A DNA stretch of 64,000 nucleotides from Lachnospiraceae bacterium (lineage in GTDB: Bacteria > Bacillota > Clostridia > Lachnospirales > Lachnospiraceae), in the NCBI GenBank assembly GCA_028689585.1, contig JAQVCW010000007.1, positions 62,001 to 126,000 on the forward strand, given 5' to 3'. The notes under the pieces were generated by a model that saw only the letters and a list, made by a program, of their open reading frames with translations, was not told where the DNA came from and made no database searches. Below, one piece after another: positions 44,603-52,806 of the stretch. Each line of letters begins with the position of its first letter. The stretch's first letter is position 1. The translations under genes were made by a program, and so were the position numbers.

Positions 44603-45655
44603 ATGGGGAAAAAGAACAAAAAACGTAGAAAAAACCAGCAGAACAACCTTCTGGTGCTGAAACTGCTGATTCTGGTTATTATTGTGCTCGTCATTTTTGA
44701 AGGCAGGCTGATCGTAACCATGTTTACCCAGCAGGGTGAAATTGAAGTGACTTCCACTTCCGGTACGACCGCTTCCACTTCACAGACTGATGAGACCGAA
44801 AATGAAGCTGCCGGCACCGCTTCTGCTGTTTCTTCACAAAATACAGTAGCTGCCGCTCCGCTGGCCGGTATGACCTCAATTCTGGCCCGGCAGTCGGCTG
44901 CAGTGACACCGGAGACGGAGACAGAACCTCCTGTGGATACCATTAACAGTCCTGCAGTTGTTCCGGAGACGGATCCTCCAGTGGACGATTCCTATTTCAG
45001 TGATGCGGTATTTATCGGCGATTCCCGAATGGAAGGCTTCCGAAATGCTTCCGGCATCACGCAGGGCGCGTTTTTGACCAGTATAGGGCTGGGAATCGAT
45101 GGAATGGCCAATGCCTCCATCTCCACCTCAGAGGGAAATATTTCTGTCTATCAGGGGCTGAGCGGCGAACAATATAGTAAAATATATCTTCTGCTTGGAA
45201 CCAATGACCTGGGCTATTATCCCTGGGAAACTTTTGAACCCAACTTTACTGCCGTAGTGGAACAGTTCCACAAGCTGCAGCCAAATGCCATCATCTATGT
45301 ATGCAGCGTTATTTATGTGGAAGAAGCCAAGGTGACCACCAGTTATATCAACAACGACAATGTGGCTAAGATCAATAACTACCTGGTGGATATCTGTGAG
45401 CAAATGGATTACTGCTACTATCTGAATCTGAACGAGATTCTGGGCAATGGCTATGGATCATTGATCGAGGGAGCCTCTTCCGATGGTGTCCATCTGTATG
45501 AAAATTACTGTCAGCAGATGCTCACCTATATGAAATCTCATTACATTGATGCTGCGCCGATCACCACTCCGGATACGGAAGCTGTCACCGAGTCCGAGTC
45601 GATGGCAGAGGGCTCCGAGATGACAGAGAGCTCCGAGACAGCGGAAGCTTCCTGA
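44603..45655 (+). CDS. Membrane-anchored SGNH/GDSL hydrolase
   Basis: A 350-residue protein: basic N-terminus, one transmembrane anchor (about 17-32, VLKLLILVIIVLVIF), a Thr/Ser/Glu-rich linker (about 45-130), then an extracellular SGNH esterase domain with block I FIGDSRMEGF (S at 141), block III LLGTNDLGYY and block V SSDGVHLY. An acidic Glu/Ser tail ends the protein. AGAGG precedes the ATG at 44603. It is divergent from the MBOAT/DHHW pair and could remove or transfer the acyl groups they add. A candidate promoter is TTGCGA at 44442 with TACAAA at 44464. Confidence 0.88.
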   Translation: MGKKNKKRRKNQQNNLLVLKLLILVIIVLVIFEGRLIVTMFTQQGEIEVTSTSGTTASTSQTDETENEAAGTASAVSSQNTVAAAPLAGMTSILARQSAAVTPETETEPPVDTINSPAVVPETDPPVDDSYFSDAVFIGDSRMEGFRNASGITQGAFLTSIGLGIDGMANASISTSEGNISVYQGLSGEQYSKIYLLLGTNDLGYYPWETFEPNFTAVVEQFHKLQPNAIIYVCSVIYVEEAKVTTSYINNDNVAKINNYLVDICEQMDYCYYLNLNEILGNGYGSLIEGASSDGVHLYENYCQQMLTYMKSHYIDAAPITTPDTEAVTESESMAEGSEMTESSETAEAS

Positions 45656-45717
45656 CAGCACAAAACAGCCGTTTTTTCCGGCTTTCAAATACAGAATAAT
45701 GAAAGGAGAATTCAAAC

Positions 45718-46185
45718 ATGAAATATTTAAGATTATTGCTGAGCATGGTTTTGCTGGCCCTGTGCCTGACCGCCTGCTCCAAAGGGGGAAAAGACATTAC
45801 CGTAGATGTAAATGCGCTTGCCCAGAAGCTTCAGGCAGAAGCAGTAACCAGTGACTCACTGACTGCTACTGCATCCGAGATGCTCTCTTCGATCTACTTC
45901 GTGACAGACGAACAACTGGCTCAGGGAGCTGCTTATATGAGCTCCGGCGCTACCGCCTGTGAAGTGGTTGTGATTGAATGCAAAGAAGCATCCCAGACCG
46001 GTGACGTAGAAAAGCTGTTTAAGACTCGTGTAGCCAACCAGTCTGAACTGTTCGCCAGCTACAATGCAGGCGAAGTCACCAAGTTAGACAGTGCGATCAT
46101 CAAAAGCGCCGGCAAATACGCGGTGCTCTGTGTCTGTGATGACACTGCCAAAGCCGAAAGCATTTTAAAAGAAGCCGGGTTCTAA
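45718..46185 (+). CDS. DUF4358 lipoprotein
   Basis: A 155-residue secreted lipoprotein. The signal peptide LLSMVLLALCLTAC has a lipobox with C20 as the lipidated residue. The mature part has repeated acidic helices and the DUF4358 pattern (VDVNALAQKLQAE, MLSSIYFVTDEQL, AVLCVCDDTAKAESILKEAGF). It is 62 bases after the SGNH hydrolase gene and has GAAAGGAG upstream. DUF4358 proteins recur beside MBOAT/DHHW/SGNH genes in Lachnospiraceae, suggesting a role in surface polymer acylation, not proven. Confidence 0.87.
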   Translation: MKYLRLLLSMVLLALCLTACSKGGKDITVDVNALAQKLQAEAVTSDSLTATASEMLSSIYFVTDEQLAQGAAYMSSGATACEVVVIECKEASQTGDVEKLFKTRVANQSELFASYNAGEVTKLDSAIIKSAGKYAVLCVCDDTAKAESILKEAGF

Positions 46186-46221
46186 TCCCCCGGTCAGTAA
46201 TCAGCCAGCTTTGAATGATGC

Positions 46222-46262
46222 AAAAAACAGGATCTGACAAAATCTGTCAGGTCCTGTTTTTT
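46222..46262. terminator. Bidirectional terminator between DUF4358 gene and dipeptidase
   Basis: ACAGGATCTGACA pairs with TGTCAGGTCCTGT (one wobble), with A6 on the left and T6 on the right. Confidence 0.88.
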
Positions 46263-46281
46263 GTCTAACCTTTGCCAAATC

Positions 46282-47685
46282 TCAATTACATAGCTTCACA
46301 ATTGCATCTGCAAATATCTTGGCGCTCATCATAAGCGTATCGATCTCCATAAATTCATCATCCCCATGCATATGATTATCCACAGCCTCACTCATACAGC
46401 CAAAAGCCACTCCCCTCTCCAGTTCATGGACATAGGTTCCGCCGCCGATGGCCAGCGGTTTTCCCTTGATGCCAGTATAGAACTCGTAGCTGTCCAGCAG
46501 GGTCTGTACAAATGATGAATTGGCCGGGACATGATGAACCGGCACCATTTTTCCGCCCTCCATGGTCATGCCTGCATTTTCAAATGCCTGCTTCAGTTCC
46601 TCCGTCAGATTTTCGTCCGTGGCGCACAGCGGTGCCCGGCAGTCAAAGGCTCCCTTCAGGGAAGTCTCTGTATAATTCAATACGTCCAGTGTCAGCGTCA
46701 ATGCTCCGGATTCTTCATCCGCCATATCCACATTCAGGCCCGTTCCATCGCCGCACCCATGAGGGAACATCCGGCTCAGTGCGCAGAGCCGCTGATAGCC
46801 TTCACAATTAACGATGGGCAGCAGGGAAATCAGATGGAGCAGTGCCGTCACTGCATTGTTGCCCGCTTCCGGTGTGGAGGCATGTGCTGAGGTGCCCTTT
46901 ACATTCAGATGGATCTGATTTCCCTCTCTGCTCCACAGAAAGATCGCATTCGTGGCTTCTGCTGCCTTGTCCGCCGCTCTTTTGAGATCTTCCTCCTCCA
47001 GGCCTTCCAATATCGCTTCCGCTTTTCCAGGAACCACATTTTCCTTATCTCCGCCTTTCAGTGAGCAGATCTTTGGAAGATCCTCCGATGGCGGAAAAGA
47101 TGCCTCAAAGCTTTTTGTGAGCCGGCCCTTTTCCAGATTAATGACTGGGAAATCGCCATCCGGAGTAAAGGTATACTTCGCTTCTTTTTCGATGCCGTAA
47201 TAATGTTCCAGATCAGAAGAACCGCATTCCTCATCTGATCCCAGAATAAGGCGGACACTGTTCTTCAGCGGAATATTCAGCTCTTTGACCGCACGGATCG
47301 CATACAGTGCAGCAATCGCCGGGCCTTTATCATCTGCAGTGCCCCGGCCATAGATGTTTCCGTCCTGAATCAGCGGTTCAAAGGGGCGTGTCACCGTCCA
47401 ATCCTCCGTGACGGGAACCACATCCAGATGAGCCAGGATGTCCAGCACCTTCTCTCCGGTTCCATAATCCCCGGTCACCACATAATTATCATAATTTTTT
47501 ACTGTCAGACCGTACCGCTCCATAAAAGCGCCCGCCGCCTTCAGTGCCTTCGCCGGGCCCTCACCAAAGGGCATCCCTTCTTTCGCTGTGCTCCGCCGGC
47601 TGTCGATGCGCACCAGTGCCTTTAAATCCTCCAGCATTTCTTCTTTTTTTCCGTCGAGATATGCGTCAATCTGTTCTTTATACAT
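46282..47685 (-). CDS. M20 family dipeptidase (PepV / Sapep type)
   Basis: A 467-residue cytoplasmic metallopeptidase that cleaves dipeptides. Metal-binding segments are LDILAHLDVVPVTEDW (H and D of the site), YGRGTADDKGPAIAALYA, LGSDEECGSSDLEHY (catalytic glutamates) and, near the C-terminus, GGGTYVHELERGVAFG. The length and the large lid domain (about 180-380) fit the Sapep/PepV group. It stands alone between a terminator and a HAD hydrolase gene. Confidence 0.93.
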   Translation of the reverse strand: MYKEQIDAYLDGKKEEMLEDLKALVRIDSRRSTAKEGMPFGEGPAKALKAAGAFMERYGLTVKNYDNYVVTGDYGTGEKVLDILAHLDVVPVTEDWTVTRPFEPLIQDGNIYGRGTADDKGPAIAALYAIRAVKELNIPLKNSVRLILGSDEECGSSDLEHYYGIEKEAKYTFTPDGDFPVINLEKGRLTKSFEASFPPSEDLPKICSLKGGDKENVVPGKAEAILEGLEEEDLKRAADKAAEATNAIFLWSREGNQIHLNVKGTSAHASTPEAGNNAVTALLHLISLLPIVNCEGYQRLCALSRMFPHGCGDGTGLNVDMADEESGALTLTLDVLNYTETSLKGAFDCRAPLCATDENLTEELKQAFENAGMTMEGGKMVPVHHVPANSSFVQTLLDSYEFYTGIKGKPLAIGGGTYVHELERGVAFGCMSEAVDNHMHGDDEFMEIDTLMMSAKIFADAIVKLCN

Positions 47686-47788
47686 TGTTTTCTGCCTCCT
47701 GATATGATTTTTCTGTTTGATGCCTCATTCTTTTTCAATTTTCTGATGAGCAAACTTTCGATTTTTCTATTTTCTTTCCGGTCAGTCC

Positions 47789-48403
47789 TTACTTCCCATG
47801 TATTTGCAGCAGTTCCTTCAGTTCTTCTGCCGCCTGTTTGTGATCTTTCACCCGGATTCCATAAAATCCAAGTTTTTGTGCTGTCTCTATATTTGGTAAA
47901 GTATCATCCAGGAATACCGATTCCTCCGGCTTTACTTCGGGATAACGTCTGAGAAACTCCCGGTAAATCGCCGGATCCGGCTTGATCAGCTTCACTTCAT
48001 AGGAGAACAGTCCTCCATCCATTTCCGGGATAAAATCGAGGGCTTCCTCCGTCAAATGCCGTATACGCTCAGAATAATTAGACAAATAATATAGCCGATA
48101 TCCTTCTTCCCTGTATTTATAGATCCAGGGTTTTGCAAAAGCTTCTTTGTGGATCGTATCTTCCAGTTTTGCATACAGCGTCAGGATATCAGCGGCTTCT
48201 TCCTTATTTTTCTCTAAAATCCGGCTTTTAATCTCCTCCTCCGGTATAGCGCCCCGATCCAGCTCTTTCCACTCTTCGCCCAAAAATAATGCCTGTGCCA
48301 GCCTGTCATTCTTCTCTTCTGAAAATCCAAAGCTCTCCAGATAGGTTTTCCAGTCATATTTCACAAGCACGTTTCCTATATCAAAAATTATATTACGAAT
48401 CAT
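47789..48403 (-). CDS. HAD-superfamily hydrolase, subfamily IA
   Basis: A 204-residue YihX-like phosphatase. Motif I is NIIFDIGNVLVKYDW; D-x-G is a variant in which glycine replaces the second aspartate of DxD, common in YihX/epoxide-hydrolase-N-like members. Motif II is YLSNYSERI, motif III lysine in VKLIKPDPAIYREF, and motif IV VFLDDTLPNIETA. Substrate unknown; sugar phosphates are typical of the group. Confidence 0.88.
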   Translation of the reverse strand: MIRNIIFDIGNVLVKYDWKTYLESFGFSEEKNDRLAQALFLGEEWKELDRGAIPEEEIKSRILEKNKEEAADILTLYAKLEDTIHKEAFAKPWIYKYREEGYRLYYLSNYSERIRHLTEEALDFIPEMDGGLFSYEVKLIKPDPAIYREFLRRYPEVKPEESVFLDDTLPNIETAQKLGFYGIRVKDHKQAAEELKELLQIHGK

Positions 48404-48605
48404 ATGACGTCCATTTCCTTTCTATTCACCCTGCTGTCCCATTTTTTTCCACAATTTTTATTTTATCAAATCAATGCTGTTTAAGCAATACTTTTCCCAA
48501 AAGCGGGCATACTACATTCGTGAAAGGTTATTCGTTCACCAGATGAGGCGCCGAACGGTAACCGTGAAAATAATATATCACCATACTAATCAGGAGGTAC
48601 AAATT

Positions 48606-48791
48606 ATGGGACAATTATCCGAAAAGGAACTGTCACTTCTCAACGATTCTCTGTCAGAAGAAGAACTGCTGGTCAAAAAATACCAATTGCTGGCACAGCA
48701 GACGCAGGACAAGGAAATGAGCAGTAAATTCCAGCAGATTTCTCAAAGACACCAAGGTCACTACAACACACTCTATTCTTTACTGGGCTAA
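48606..48791 (+). CDS. Small helical protein paired with a CotF-like coat protein
   Basis: Only 61 residues; a good AGGAGG stands before the ATG at 48606. The sequence (KELSLLNDSLSEEELLVKKYQLLAQQT then RHQGHYNTLYSLLG) forms two amphipathic helices like half of a ferritin-like bundle. Such short proteins commonly precede CotF-type genes in Clostridia, and the next gene starts 12 bases later. A role in the spore coat or exosporium is inferred. Confidence 0.75.
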   Translation: MGQLSEKELSLLNDSLSEEELLVKKYQLLAQQTQDKEMSSKFQQISQRHQGHYNTLYSLLG

Positions 48792-48803
48792 GGAGGAACC
48801 GAT

Positions 48804-49067
48804 ATGAACACCGTATACAGCGAAAAAGAGATTTTGGGAGATGCTCTGGCAACTGCCAAATTTTCCACCGATAACTACAACACCTTTTCCAACGAATGCG
48901 CCCATGAAAATGTGCGGGCAGCCATGATGCAGATTCTGAATGATGAACATGATATTCAGAATGAAGTATTTCATATGATGTCCGCAAAGGGCTTCTATCC
49001 GACTCCGGCTGCGGAAGAGAAAAAAATAACAGAAGCAAGGCAGAAATACCAGGCAGGCTGCAAATAA
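48804..49067 (+). CDS. Spore coat protein, CotF family
   Basis: An 87-residue coat-F domain protein: a helical stretch with DALATAKFSTDNYNTFSNECAHENVRAAMMQILNDEHDIQNEVFHMMSAKGFY, then P-T-P-A. The KGFYPTP ending after the long helix is the family signature. AGGAGG precedes the start. It forms a two-gene unit with the small helical protein upstream and ends in a strong terminator. It is evidence that the organism, or its ancestor, forms spores. Confidence 0.85.
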   Translation: MNTVYSEKEILGDALATAKFSTDNYNTFSNECAHENVRAAMMQILNDEHDIQNEVFHMMSAKGFYPTPAAEEKKITEARQKYQAGCK

Positions 49068-49118
49068 GCTGACGCTATAAGCTGCGAAACTGTTCTGTTT
49101 ATCCGGCATTTGAGGACA

Positions 49119-49208
49119 CCACCGTGTGTGCCGGAATATCTCACTTTCACCAAAAGCACCCGCCAATGGTTTGCTTAGAGATATTCCGGCACGCACGGTG
49201 GCTGTTTT
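49119..49208 (+). terminator. 24-bp stem after the coat-protein genes
   Basis: Arms 49119-49142 and 49178-49201 pair over 24 bases with one wobble, separated by a 35-base loop, and are followed by CTGTTTTTAT. The stem is much longer than a usual terminator. Confidence 0.75.
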
Positions 49209-49269
49209 TATGTTTCCGCCAATAAAGCAGCAGAACACGGCAGCCCGATACTTTTCATACAATTTTAGG

Positions 49270-49298
49270 TTGCCACAAAAATAAGAAACACTTATACT
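49270..49298 (+). promoter_or_regulatory. Promoter of the MerR-methyltransferase gene
   Basis: TTGCCA (49270-49275), 17-base spacer, TATACT (49293-49298), about 60 bases before the start codon. The normal 17-base spacer shows no MerR-type dyad. Confidence 0.6.
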
Positions 49299-49358
49299 AT
49301 AAGCAATGTATTGATTACCTGCAGCAACTATTTTACAAAGAAATGAGGCACTGCTCCC

Positions 49359-50567
49359 ATGAAAAAAGACGGCTATTATTCTTCCGGAGAGTTCGCCCGC
49401 ATGGCTCATGTCACGCTGCGCACCATCCGTTTTTACGATAAAAATGATATTCTGAAGCCTTCCCTGGTCAATGAATCCGGGGCCCGTTTTTATACGGACG
49501 AGGATTTCGCCAGGCTGCAGCAGATTCTTCTCCTGAAATACCTGGGATTTTCTCTGGAGGATATCCGGGAAATGAATATCGTGGATTCCGATTACCACTT
49601 TTTGCTGAATTCTCTGAACATCCAGTTGAAGCTGGTGCAGGATAGGATCGAACAGATGCAGCTTGTGGAAAAGGCGATCCAGGATACCTCCCATGCCATT
49701 CAAAATCAGCACACCATCGACTGGAGCCAGATGCTGAATCTGATTCACCTCACCGGCATGGAAAAAAGCATGAAAAACCAGTATCAGGATGCCTCCAATA
49801 TTTCTGCAAGGATCAATCTGCACAGCCTCTATTCCCAGAACCAACAGGGCTGGTTTCCCTGGATTTTCCAGCAGTGCCGGATTCGTTTTGGCATGAACAT
49901 TCTGGAGCTGGGCTGCGGTGACGGCGCACTCTGGACCGAGAATCTTTCCCGGCTGCCGGCAGACATACATATTACCCTGTCCGATATCTCCGAGGGCATG
50001 CTTCGGGATGCCAGACGGGCCATTGGCGGCAATGACAGCCGCTTTTCCTTCCAGACCTTTGACTGCCATAAAATTCCACTGGAGGATGAGCGTTATGACC
50101 TGGTAATTGCCAACCATGTACTGTTTTACTGCTGCGATATTCCCAGGGTATGCCGGGAAGTGCAGCGTGTCCTGAAACCCGGCGGCCGCTTTCTCTGCAG
50201 CGCCTACGGCAGCCGCCATATGAAAGAAGTGAGCCGGTTGGTGCAGGATTTTGATGAACGGATTGTGCTGTCCGCCGACAAGCTGTATGAACGGTTCGGA
50301 AAGGAAAACGGCGCCCGCATTCTTCAGGCCAGCTTTCCGGACAGCCCATGGATACTGTACGAGGATTCCCTGCTGGTCACAGATCCGGAGCCCCTGATTT
50401 CCTATGTGCTCTCCTGCCATGGAAATCAAAATCAATATATACTGGATCATTATAAGGAATTCCGCTCTTTTGTGAAGAAAAAAGTGGCAAAGGGATTTTC
50501 CATCACGAAAGAAGCAGGCCTCTTTCTGGCAGCCAAGCCGGAAAATACGTGCAGTGAAACCACATAG
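49359..50567 (+). CDS. MerR-family regulator fused to a SAM-dependent methyltransferase
   Basis: A 402-residue two-domain protein. Residues about 5-75 are a MerR winged helix (YYSSGEFARMAHVTLRTIRFYDKNDIL then GARFYTDEDFARLQQI); a helix (about 80-125) follows as dimerisation coil. From about 165 comes a class I methyltransferase with motif I ILELGCGDGALW (181-192), DISEGMLRDARR, and the post-I region YDLVIANHVLFYC then VLKPGGRFLCSAYG. The effector-binding part of MerR is thus replaced by an enzyme. The next promoter downstream (50683) has the spacing MerR proteins act on. Confidence 0.9.
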   Translation: MKKDGYYSSGEFARMAHVTLRTIRFYDKNDILKPSLVNESGARFYTDEDFARLQQILLLKYLGFSLEDIREMNIVDSDYHFLLNSLNIQLKLVQDRIEQMQLVEKAIQDTSHAIQNQHTIDWSQMLNLIHLTGMEKSMKNQYQDASNISARINLHSLYSQNQQGWFPWIFQQCRIRFGMNILELGCGDGALWTENLSRLPADIHITLSDISEGMLRDARRAIGGNDSRFSFQTFDCHKIPLEDERYDLVIANHVLFYCCDIPRVCREVQRVLKPGGRFLCSAYGSRHMKEVSRLVQDFDERIVLSADKLYERFGKENGARILQASFPDSPWILYEDSLLVTDPEPLISYVLSCHGNQNQYILDHYKEFRSFVKKKVAKGFSITKEAGLFLAAKPENTCSETT

Positions 50568-50682
50568 CCATGTCCTTTAACATATATTTTGACTATTTTA
50601 TCCCTCACGAACTGCTTTTCTCCTTTCTTTCCAAGAATTTTCAGTAAAATTTACCAAATTTATTATTTTTCGCAAAAAGTGC

Positions 50683-50713
50683 TTGAAGGTGACCTAAGGT
50701 CACCTTTTATAAT
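50683..50713 (+). promoter_or_regulatory. MerR-type promoter with perfect dyad, upstream of rfbA
   Basis: TTGAAG (50683-50688), 19-base spacer, TATAAT (50708-50713). A perfect 21-base palindrome (arms AAGGTGACCT and AGGTCACCTT around one base, 50686-50706) fills the spacer. The 19-base spacer with an internal dyad is the hallmark of promoters untwisted by MerR activators. Confidence 0.8.
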
Positions 50714-50791
50714 GCTATTATAGACAAATGCCTCTGGCGGATTGCCACTATCATAACGCAAAGGTATTTTCAAATGAGAAAGGAGTTATGC

Positions 50792-51688
50792 ATGAAGGGA
50801 ATTATATTAGCAGGAGGTTCCGGCACACGCCTTTATCCTCTGACCATGGTCACATCGAAGCAGCTGCTTCCAATTTATGACAAACCAATGATTTATTACC
50901 CCATGTCCGTACTGATGAATGCAGGCATCCGCGATATCCTGATCATTTCTACGCCACAGGATACGCCCCGTTTCAAGGAGCTGCTGGGGGACGGCCACCA
51001 GTTCGGCGTCCAGCTCTCCTATGAGGTTCAGCCAAGCCCGGACGGACTGGCCCAGGCATTTATCATCGGCGCTGATTTCATCGGTGATGACACGGCTGCC
51101 ATGGTGCTGGGAGACAATATTTTCTCCGGCCACGGCCTGAACAGACGGCTGAAAACAGCAGTGGAAAATGCGGAATCCGGAAAGGGTGCCACGGTCTTCG
51201 GCTATTATGTAGATGATCCGGAACGTTTCGGAATCGTTGAATTTGATGACAGCGGCAAGGCCGTTTCCATTGAAGAAAAACCGGAAAAGCCCAAAAGCAA
51301 TTACTGCGTGACCGGTCTGTATTTTTACGATAACCGTGTGGTAGACTATGCAAAGAACCTGGAGCCAAGCGCCAGAGGCGAACTGGAGATCACCGATCTG
51401 AACCGGATCTACCTGGAAAACGGTGACCTGAACGTGGAACTGCTGGGACAGGGCTTTACCTGGCTGGACACCGGCACTCATGAAAGCCTGGTGGATGCCA
51501 CTAATTTTGTCAAAACCATGGAGACACATCAGCACCGTAAAATCGCATGTCTGGAAGAGATCGCCTATCTGAACGGCTGGATTTCCAAAGAGGATGTGTT
51601 AAAGGTCTATGAGGTTCTGAAGAAAAACCAGTACGGCCAGTACCTGAAGGATGTGCTGGACGGCAAGTATTTTGATGCCCTGAACTAA
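50792..51688 (+). CDS. rfbA: Glucose-1-phosphate thymidylyltransferase
   Basis: Makes dTDP-glucose from glucose-1-phosphate and dTTP, the first step of dTDP-rhamnose synthesis. The 298-residue protein has the nucleotide loop [14 protein letters not shown] (6-19), the [17 protein letters not shown] motif, VLGDNIF and the sugar-binding TGLYFYD. The start at 50792 is set by AAAGGAG; an ATG six codons earlier lies within this site. First of rfbA-rfbB-rfbD, probably driven by the MerR-type promoter 80 bases upstream. Confidence 0.96.
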   Translation: MKGIILAGGSGTRLYPLTMVTSKQLLPIYDKPMIYYPMSVLMNAGIRDILIISTPQDTPRFKELLGDGHQFGVQLSYEVQPSPDGLAQAFIIGADFIGDDTAAMVLGDNIFSGHGLNRRLKTAVENAESGKGATVFGYYVDDPERFGIVEFDDSGKAVSIEEKPEKPKSNYCVTGLYFYDNRVVDYAKNLEPSARGELEITDLNRIYLENGDLNVELLGQGFTWLDTGTHESLVDATNFVKTMETHQHRKIACLEEIAYLNGWISKEDVLKVYEVLKKNQYGQYLKDVLDGKYFDALN

Positions 51689-51719
51689 AATATAAAAGCA
51701 GAAAAAGGAGAATTACAGA

Positions 51720-52739
51720 ATGAACATTATTGTAACCGGAGGAGCCGGATTTATTGGAAGCAACTTTATTTTCCACATGATGAAAAAATACCCTGACTAC
51801 CGTATCGTATGTCTGGACTGCCTGACCTACGCAGGAAATCTGTCTACTCTGGCACCTGTCATGGATAACCCGAACTTTCGCTTTGTAAAAAGCAGCATCA
51901 CCGACAGAGAAGCTGTTTACCAGTTATTTGAAGAAGAACATCCCGACATGGTGGTCAATTTCGCGGCCGAAAGCCACGTAGACCGTTCCATCGAAAATCC
52001 GGAGGTTTTTCTGGATACTAATATCAAGGGCACCGCAGTCCTGATGGATGCCTGCCGCAAGTACGGCATTCAGAGATATCATCAGGTGTCCACCGATGAA
52101 GTATACGGAGATCTTCCGCTGGACCGTCCTGACCTGTTCTTTACCGAAGAAACCCCGATTCACACCAGCAGCCCTTACAGCTCCTCCAAAGCCGGTGCTG
52201 ATCTTCTGGTTCTGGCTTATTACCGCACCTACGGTCTGCCGGTCACCATCAGCCGCTGCTCCAACAACTACGGACCATATCATTTTCCGGAAAAATTAAT
52301 TCCATTGATGATCGCCAATGCCCTGAACGACAAGCCGCTTCCGGTTTACGGCAAAGGAGAAAATGTCCGTGACTGGCTCTATGTGGAAGATCACTGCAAA
52401 GCAATCGATCTAATCATTCACAATGGCCGTGTGGGCGAGGTTTACAATATTGGCGGACACAACGAAATGAAGAATATCGATATCGTAAAGATCATCTGCC
52501 GGGAGCTGAACAAACCGGAAAGCCTGATCACCTATGTCACCGACCGCAAGGGACACGATATGCGCTATGCCATTGATCCTGCCAAGATCCACTCAGAGCT
52601 GGGCTGGCTGCCGGAGACAAAATTCGCAGACGGCATCAAGAAAACCATTCAGTGGTATCTGGACAATAAAGAATGGTGGGAAACCATTATTTCTGGAGAA
52701 TACCAGAACTATTACGAAAAAATGTACACGAATCGCTAG
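51720..52739 (+). CDS. rfbB: dTDP-glucose 4,6-dehydratase
   Basis: NAD-dependent short-chain dehydrogenase-type enzyme giving dTDP-4-keto-6-deoxyglucose. The 339-residue protein begins IIVTGGAGFIGSNF (NAD loop), has FAAESHVDRSIENP, STDEVYGDL, the YSSSKAGAD catalytic Tyr-Lys pair and RCSNNYGPYHFPEKLIP. It lies 31 bases after rfbA with its own AAAGGAG. Note the next gene is rfbD rather than rfbC. Confidence 0.97.
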   Translation: MNIIVTGGAGFIGSNFIFHMMKKYPDYRIVCLDCLTYAGNLSTLAPVMDNPNFRFVKSSITDREAVYQLFEEEHPDMVVNFAAESHVDRSIENPEVFLDTNIKGTAVLMDACRKYGIQRYHQVSTDEVYGDLPLDRPDLFFTEETPIHTSSPYSSSKAGADLLVLAYYRTYGLPVTISRCSNNYGPYHFPEKLIPLMIANALNDKPLPVYGKGENVRDWLYVEDHCKAIDLIIHNGRVGEVYNIGGHNEMKNIDIVKIICRELNKPESLITYVTDRKGHDMRYAIDPAKIHSELGWLPETKFADGIKKTIQWYLDNKEWWETIISGEYQNYYEKMYTNR

Positions 52740-52806
52740 ACGGCAGGCAGTTATTCACCAGCCGAAAACCATCATATTTCAGAATCAAATCAGGAGCTCA
52801 AACATT

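Noticed and set aside
48780-50450. Minus-strand open frame of 556 codons opposite the MerR-methyltransferase and coat genes
   Set aside because: Runs across two unrelated genes and a terminator on the other strand; no start signal or recognisable domain.
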